Program-made: the position numbers and the translations under genes
Notes under the pieces: generated by a model
Database searches by the model: none
What the model was told of the DNA's origin: nothing
Seen by the model: the letters and a program-made list of their open reading frames with translations, nothing else
Shown here: piece by piece, positions 51,601-60,600 of the stretch
Layout: every line of letters starts with the position of its first letter
Position numbering within the stretch: position 1 is the stretch's first letter
Source: Margaritifera margaritifera
Taxonomy: Eukaryota > Mollusca > Bivalvia > Unionida > Margaritiferidae
Direction of reading: 5' to 3'
Length of the DNA stretch: 64,000 nt
Assembly (NCBI GenBank): GCA_029931535.1
Contig: JAQPZY010001665.1
Location: 2,501,501 to 2,565,500 of the forward strand

Positions 51601-54600
51601 CTCCATAGGTGAGGAATTCAATTTCATTTTGCAATTGAAAATCACATTTGATCACTGAACTAGTAGAATCTTCCCCATGTGTGGGGGCAGGAAAAGGAAA
51701 TGTACCGTATTTTCCGGGGTATAAGTCGCTACTTTTTTTCGTTTGTTTTCTTAAAAATGACGTGTGCGACTTATATGCAGGAGCGACTTATACGATAAAT
51801 AAATTTTTTTAACGACTGTGACTGATGCGCAGTGGTGCTGTGCTTTAGCGAAATGCATCTACCGGTATACCGGCAAGCCAATTGCTGGAAACTTACATAC
51901 GGTACACGTAAGTATTAGACTATAAGATTATCAAATTAAATAATCAAATAATATTTAGTTATATATGTGTTAAAATTTGTTGTTATTAATAAATAAAAAA
52001 AATATTGAAATAACGATTGCCATTGTATTTCCTTTATTATTCGGCATGTACATCTTAGAATCTTTCTGTCTCTAAATTCAGTCGTTGTAAATTTCAGCAC
52101 ATTTTCCCACCCAAGCTGCTAGTCAAAGTCCACTGAACTTGCCGCCCAGCTATTGCGTCATGTTCTTGTGATGTACTCAAAAAATACAGCATGCAGAACT
52201 GGGGTTATTTTGTTATTTTAAACAACGAATTATGTCACTGTAAAGCGTTTCCGAAACCTGACTCTAAATTCAGTCGTTATAAATTTCAGCACATTTTCCC
52301 ACCCAAGCTGCTAGTCAAAGTCCTTTGAACTTGCCGCCCAGTAATTGCGTCATGTTCTTTTGATGTACCGGTACTCAAATAAATACAGCATGCAGAACTG
52401 GGGTTATTTTGTTATTTTAAACAACGAATTATGTCACTGTAAAGCGTTTGCAAGTCGCATGCAATGGCCGGCGGTGTCAAAGACGTGATTACGGTAAGTG
52501 CGCAGGAGCGATTTATACGCAGGAGCGACTTATCTGTTGAATTTTCCAAAATTATCTGGATTTCCTCCTCCCGCGACTTATACGCAGGAGCGACTTATAG
52601 GGCGGAAAATACGGTAACCCAATTAGGGGATCATTACTGGTACATTCTTATTCCCAGGCAGGAGCCATGGACTCGTAATCAAATGGTCACTGGTTTGATA
52701 CCTGCTCATGCCAGCCCAGACAGGTCACCTCATTGTGTCTTTGTGAAAAACACTTAGCTCCCATTTCCTCAGCATGAAAAACCAACAAAAACAAAACAAA
52801 AAAACTTGTTCCCAGAGGGTTTGATTTCCCTCTCCTGTCCACACATGGGAAAGATTCTTTATTTCTTCCCCCACCATATGTTATTCTTTAGCATAATGCT
52901 GCAGAAAAAAATGAGGTCATAAAGGCAGCACATGAACCAACAGTATCTACTCCAAGGGTGACTTAAATTTATAGTGCTGAAGCAAATATTCTAATAAGAA
53001 TACTTTTTGGCGAATATTCCAATTGGAAATTAGTTTTCAAATATTCAAAACATGTCCACTTTTAATGTGCCTCACAAATTACTCAGTGTTAACTTTTAAT
53101 GTGCCTTGCGAGTTACTCAAACTTTGAGACAGCCCCTGCGACATGTAGTGCCACTTAGCAACCATACAATGTACACATACACTGTCTTCCCATAAAGCTG
53201 GCAACCCAACAGCAGCCATAGACAAACCACTCAGCGCTGTATAGAAACATTCAGAATTGTGTTCCCAGGGCAGAACAAACACACAATGCAACTTTGTGAT
53301 AACCACCACTGACATATTACTGCTATTACCAGTAGAAGCATCTTGGAAGAGAATCAGAATTTGATTTGTTGGTTAAAATGTTTAAAGTTGTTCATTAATT
53401 TCAGTTCACAATGAATTTACCGTTATCGTTTTGTTTCTCTCCCATACTTTATCTTTAACGATCATATGAAAATAAACGTATGTTTTACTTTTAACTTGAT
53501 AAACAAATGCTGCATATCCAGATTGAGTTTTCTTGATGTTTGTTATTAAGGTTGTTTTATTTTTAATGACCATGATGGCAGAAGTAATTTAAAAACTGCA
53601 CTCAGACATTTACGACTAGTTTTCATTACTACAGTATCAATACCAATTCTAAACAAGAGTCCCTTGAAGGAACTGACACTCTACTGGCTGAAAAGAATTT
53701 CCAAGAATTCAAGTTATGTCCATTTCTTCCATCTAACTGCAGAGTGTTGAAACCATCTTTGATATTCTTCAGTGATAACAAGATTTTCAAATTAGCTGCT
53801 GTGGTGGACATATTGGATGTCAACTTTGCACCATTTTCATTTAGGACCAAAAAGGCATCATAAGAAGTCTTCTCGTGGAAAGTCCATGTTGATATGACTT
53901 TCCATTTTAGAGGATGAACGATAACATGATTTTCAAGATGGATGCCATGATGGCCATATTCAATATCAGATTGGCACCATTTCTATTTAGTACCAACTAG
54001 ACATCAAAAGAAGTCATTTTGGTGAAAGCACAATGTTGATATGACCAGCCATCTAGGAGAAGTAGTGATAACAAGATTTTCAAGATGGCCATTGTGGCCA
54101 GTCATATTAGAAGTAGGATCAGCACCATTTTCATTTATGACTAATTAGACATCATAAGAAGTCATTTAGTGAAAACCCCATGTTGATATGACCATCCATT
54201 AAGGAGGAGTAGTGATAACAAGATTTTCAAGATGGCCACTGTGGTGGTCATACTGGATGTTTGAGTGGCACCATTTTCATGGCAATTCTCCAAGTAGTTT
54301 AGGAGGAGTAGCAATAACAAACTTGTGTCAACAGACAGATGATGGACAACAGACGACGGATGGATGACAGACAACATACCATCCTATAAGCTCTTCTGGT
54401 CTATGACAAGTATAGCTATCAATCACGACTAATGACTAAACAAGCCTTCTGAATTTTGGGAATAGTGCAGACTCAGAAATACTCACCCAATCAGACCCAA
54501 CTTTCACAAAACTTTCAACCTTGAGTACGTTTTCATCAGCTGTCATTTGGAAATTACAGCAAAAATACTACAAATAACCTTGTTTTAACAAGCAGTTGTG

Positions 54601-57600
54601 CTGAATTTGCTGGTCAATCTTTTATGCAGATAGAAAAATTCATATAGAGCAGACAAGTTCACTAAAAATTTACACTAGCTAGCTAGCATTTTGCAAGTTA
54701 CAATTCTGATACATCAGTAAATTGCTAGTTGAAAAAATTAACTTGAAATTTCTTTTATTCAAAATATGAAATATGCTAGTGGACATTGAAAATAGCCTGA
54801 TTTTTTTAAGTTGAAAATATTACAACTATCAAAATGCTGCTAGTACCAACGTATGAAAACAGTTTTTTAGTATACCACTCACAGTTATTACATGCATTCT
54901 GTTAGTTCCATGGGAATGAATAAGACTGTATTTCAGAAAAAGATATCTGGGTTTGTAGTTTTGGGGTTGTTTTTTTTTTTTAAATGTCATCTTCTCTTTT
55001 TAATGTAGAAGGATTATGAAGCTTAGTTATTCAGCAACATGGAGAAGAAATATATATACAAATTAGACAAATCACAATTGTTTACAGAATTTGTTAAAAA
55101 TTATAGCTTCATGGCTTCTGATTCAACCCAAGCTGATGATGATGATGGTAAATATTTCATGCTGACCTCACAACAAATATTTGAATACAAATCAAATACA
55201 ATCTGCAAATATTCTAACAGTAAAATCAGGTATTCAATTCAGCGCTAAATTTGTATAAGGTGGAAAACTCTAGTTTCTAGTTTCCCGTGGCTCAGAAAAT
55301 TGTATGAATTCAAAATGGCACTTGCATGCATCAGATAAACATGAATATGTCTAGTTTAATTTGCAGTAGCAGCCAATTTCTGATGGTCCTTAAATCAAAC
55401 AAACTTGTAAATAAACAAAATCTGAATACTGACATTTTTACAAAACAAAATCTGAATACTGACATTTTTACAAAACAAAATCTGAGTAGTGACATTTTTA
55501 CAAAACAAAATCTGAATACTGACATTTTTACAAAACAAAATCTGAATACTGACATTTGTATAGATAATTGTATCACATTAACTCTTACTTACTTCCACTG
55601 AATATTATTTTTGGACTTCTTTGCTATCAAGTTGATTCCCTCTAGGACATTAGTAATATCATATATTCTTCTTTTCTGGACCTCCAAATGCTCCGAGGCC
55701 TTGTTTAAATCAAGTACCTGCAATGAAAATGTAATACAATTATTTAAGGAGTAATAGTCAATTACACACGTGCCAGTTTAATGTGATTTTCTGACTCATC
55801 CAATCTAAAATATATCATACAGCCTCAAAGAGAACTTTTTAAGGAGTTTCAAAGGACTTCCTTAAGCTTTGAAGGAGCACTTCTTTTTTATGGAAACAAC
55901 TTTCTCCAAGTGTAACTTTGTATGTCAATGCATAAATAGGTACAAAAGAAGAAAATACACCTAACTAATCAGCATACTACTACAGCAAACATCATTACTC
56001 CACCTGGTAACTACCTGTGTCATTAGTCATTTAATCCACCTAATTTTATCCCATTTAATGTATTTATCTATTCATTATTTTTGTCTAATACCTAAATAAC
56101 AAAAATTCCTATTTGAAACTTTTTTGCAATTTATTCAATTTTAATGTTCTGTACAACCCTAAGATAACTTCAAGGAGTTTTTAGAAAGATTCAAGGAGTC
56201 TGTCAAGAAATTCAAGGAGTTTTTGGAAAGATTCAAAGAGTCTGTCAAGAAATTCAAAATGTTTTCAAGGCAATCCCTCAACTTCAATGAACCATGTATT
56301 TATTCCATTTGTCTTCCAGAAAATATGTATGAACATATAGATGCACCTACACTAAACCTTACACAAAATGTACTTCAGCTGCACAATGTGTAACCAAAAC
56401 ATGCACATCACAAACTGAATACATAACAGTACATACAGGTGTACTGCTACTGCCTCATCTGCCAAGCCATGATGTGTCACATGATAAACCAAAACCCCCA
56501 ACCACCGTGATCACATCTGAAATGACATGAATTCCTTAAAATGCATCCATAACAAAATGTGTTGGGGAGTTTGGTTGGGGATGGGATGGGACTATTCTCA
56601 AATTCTTCACAGTGGTCTTATTCAAAGTAATATCATGATTTGGTAATGCCTCCAGCAATGTTTAAACAAACAATAAACAGGTTTTATTGCACAATGTATC
56701 CATTAGAATGCACAATAGCTGCCACCAAAGTTACATCATGTTTGCAAACCAGCAAGCAGTATGCAGGGAAGGTAAATGGAAAATTATTGTTAAACAGTTT
56801 GAAACACCTTCCAGGAAAAGAAAACCAAGAAACAAATCCTGATTCAATTATTAAATAAATTTGTGTACCAGATTTTGGGAATTCCCTTTGAAAAATGAAA
56901 TAAAATGTATTCGGTTTGGAAACAAAACAGAAATAGTAGTGTCACTGATGATCTTAAAAAAACTTTGCATGCTATTTACACTGGTTTGTTCTGACATTTT
57001 TGTTGTAAAAGTCATAAATTTTGTCCTTAAATTTATAATTTCTGCAAAGTAAAGTATGTGTATATGCATTAGGGTTCAACAGAATATCAGCACTAGCTAT
57101 ATGGTGTCACCTTAAAGCAAACTTCTAAAAATGTAAAGGCTACTGTATGTAATAAACTATATTAACCATAACTTGTACTCATGGATGTTTGCAATGCCCG
57201 CACACCCTATTTAAAGTGAGAAAAAGAAAGAAAAAAAACAGCACTGTCTATAAAATTGGTAGACATGTACTTCACATAATCAAGAGTACAAACTGGAATG
57301 GCATTTATGTACTTCACATAATCATGAGTACAAATTGGAATGGCATTTATGTACTTCACATAATCAAGAGTACAAATTGGAATGGCATTTATATACTTTA
57401 CATAATCATGAGTACAAATTGGAATGGCATTTATGTACTTCAAATAATCATGAGTACAAATTGGAATGGCATTTATATACTTCACATAATCATGAGTACA
57501 AATTGGAATGGCATTTATGTACTTCACATAATCATGAGTACAAATTGGAATGGCATTTATGTACTTCACATAATCATGAGTACAAATTGGAATGGCATTT

Positions 57601-60600
57601 ATGTACTTCACATAATCATGAGTACAAATTGGAATGGCATTTATATACTTCACATAATCATGAGTACAAATTGGAATGGCATTTATGTACTTCACATAAT
57701 CATGAGTACAAATTGGAATGGCATTTATGTACTTCACATAATCAAGAGTACAAATTGGAATGGCATTTATATACTTCACATAATCATGAGTACAAATTGG
57801 AATGGCATTTATGTACTTCAAATAATCAAGAGTACAGACTGGAATGGCATTTATGTACTTCACATAATCATGAGTACAAACTGGAATGGCATTTATGTAT
57901 GTCACATAATCAAGAGTACAGACTGGAATGGCATTTATGTATGTCCCATAATCACAAGTACAAACTAGAATGGCATTTATGTATGTCCCATAATCACGAG
58001 TACAAACTGGAATGGCATTTATGTACTTCACATAATCATGAGTACAAACTGGAATGGCATTTATCTATGTAACATAATCAAGAGTACAAACTGGAATGGC
58101 ATTTATGTAATTCACATAATCAAGAGTACAGACTGGAATGGCATTTATGTACTTCACATAATCATGAGTACAAACTGGAATGGCATTTATGTATGTCACA
58201 TAATCAAGAGTACAGACTGGAATGGCATTTATGTATGTCCCATAATCACGAGTACAAAATAGAATGGCATTTATGTATGTCCCATAATCACAAGTACAAA
58301 CTGGAATGGCATTTATGTACTTCACATAAGCAAGAGTACATTCGTTCGTTCTTTGGATTTAGTTTGTATAAGGCCATTCGGTCGTGTACTTCACATAATC
58401 AAGAGTACAAACTGGAATGGCATTTATGCACTTCACATAATCAAGAGTACCAATCTCCCACTATAACAAAGGGATATTACTCCATCTGGTAACTACCCAT
58501 GTCAAGCATCATTGCATCCACCCAATTTTATCATATTTATTTATTTTTAAAAATACATAAATAACAAAATTCTGAATGTAAAACATGACTTATTTTTTCA
58601 GTTTTAATGTTTTTTATTCCATCAGATAAATTCAAAGAGTTTTTCAACAAGTTCAAGGACTTTTCAAGGTTAAAATCAACCTTCTCAAACTTCAGGGTAC
58701 AAAACATTAGACATATATTAAGAGTGTATTCAATTTCCAGTTAAATACAGCTGCTGCCAATGCTAATGCATTAGATATATAACTTTCAAAAACTTAATAC
58801 ATAGGACCTTAACATAGCTGATAATGACAAGGGACAGATTATAATTCCGTTTCACCTTTCACAGGTGAGACAACAAACACATGAAGTTATTGATAATGTA
58901 CCATCTTAAATTTATCCCTGACAAAGCAATGTTTCATCATCAGTTAAATTTAACAAATAGAACTTGCTCTAGTGGGCATTAAACAGGATGACCAACCCAG
59001 CCGTTTTGCTTTCTGCATTTCCTTATTATTTTTAATTTTTTTTTTGCTTTCTTAACTTTGCAGAAGACTAAAGGAAAGCTATCTCCCACTCTCTCTCTCA
59101 GGAATCATTTATTCAGCTGCCAGGACATGCAGAAAAGTTCTAAGCAAGTGTAATTTTGTACCAATTACCCACAAGGTTTAGCATTTTTTGAGTTCGATCA
59201 AGATGGCAAACGAGAAATGGCATTCATCACGTGCTGTAGATGTTATGCCCCGATTCAACGGAGGAATAGACTCACTGTTGCATAATCAGAGATGCTGCCA
59301 GGATTTTATCTAAAGGGGGGAGCTCCCCCCTTGTCACCAAAAGAAGGGGTGAGTAGCAAAAAAATGAGGGGGAGGAGGAAATAGTCATTGTTCAATATTT
59401 ACCTAACACATAAATATCCATCTCTTTCTTTCTTCATGCTCTATTGAAATAAAAATCCTAAAAAGATGTCTCCTCTAGTTGTATAAGCATTAATCTGTTG
59501 ATCATTTTTGAGCTTAATTTGTTCCTTATCTGTGTATGAATATTGTTCAGTGTTGAGAACCCCCTTTCACATATGCATAGCTAGCTAAGCCAGCTTGAAC
59601 AAGTTGGAAAAATGTTCTTTATGGTTGTTATGTACACTTTTCAACAGTTCATAGGTATTGTCTCTTGAATATCTCTGCTCCAAAATAATATTTTTCACTA
59701 ACAAGAGCTCTGCCAAAGCTTCGCTTTCTTGAATCAGTGCTTTGCTGACTACTACATGTATGCCATATTTCTTATATGTTCCACAATTTTGTATTAGGGT
59801 TTTAATTTCATCAATGCCATAGTCAGCTTGTTCAGACAGAGTTATTTTGATCAAAAATAAATATCCTTACTTTTTAATTTATTTTTAGATTTTTATTTAT
59901 TCAATTTATCTTAACACTTAGAGAGCTATATAGTTTTGTAGCACAAGATTCCTCAAGGCAGAATTGTTGGAGAAAAGAAATGAAAAATTGCACTATACTT
60001 TTAAATTGCCTGTACTTTAATTATACTTAGTATTCTGCCTTTTTGACATTTAATTTCAAAGGACCACTTAATAGGGGGTTGACCGACATGCTGTCTGTTT
60101 TTGTCCATCCAGCATGTACATCGGATTCGTATTCAACATCATTTTCAGCTTCAAAATCACTCACTGGTATTTCCAGTAACAATTTCCCGGCTCCTATATT
60201 CTCATATACTTACAAAATTTAAAAATCATTGTCATCATCGCTATCATCGGCCAGTATTTGCCGAACTAAATCGTCATCTGAAGATGAACCACACTGGGAG
60301 TCAGCCATTTCGGATTTTATAGGGCCCCATACTTGAAACATGATTTTGTAAAACTTTCTTCATGAATGCAAGGTTCAACGTTGACAATGCTTGTTCCAGG
60401 GCCCAATGTGGCAATCAAATTTAGTTTAACAACCGTTCTTGTCAAGCCGAAGTACTCAAATGTGTAAACAGTTGCCAACCGGAAAAAATACCAATAACGA
60501 GACAAGCGCTACGAGACCTATACTGGCGGTGCGACTTATGCCGCGAGAAGCACTTTAAGGGTTAACAATTAAATAAAAATTGTATACTGCGCAGAGTACA

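Noticed and set aside
57189..58072. Long open frames of 245-274 codons on both strands
   Set aside because: They are produced by a 42-bp stop-free tandem repeat; all share a 14-residue period and have no splice or domain support.
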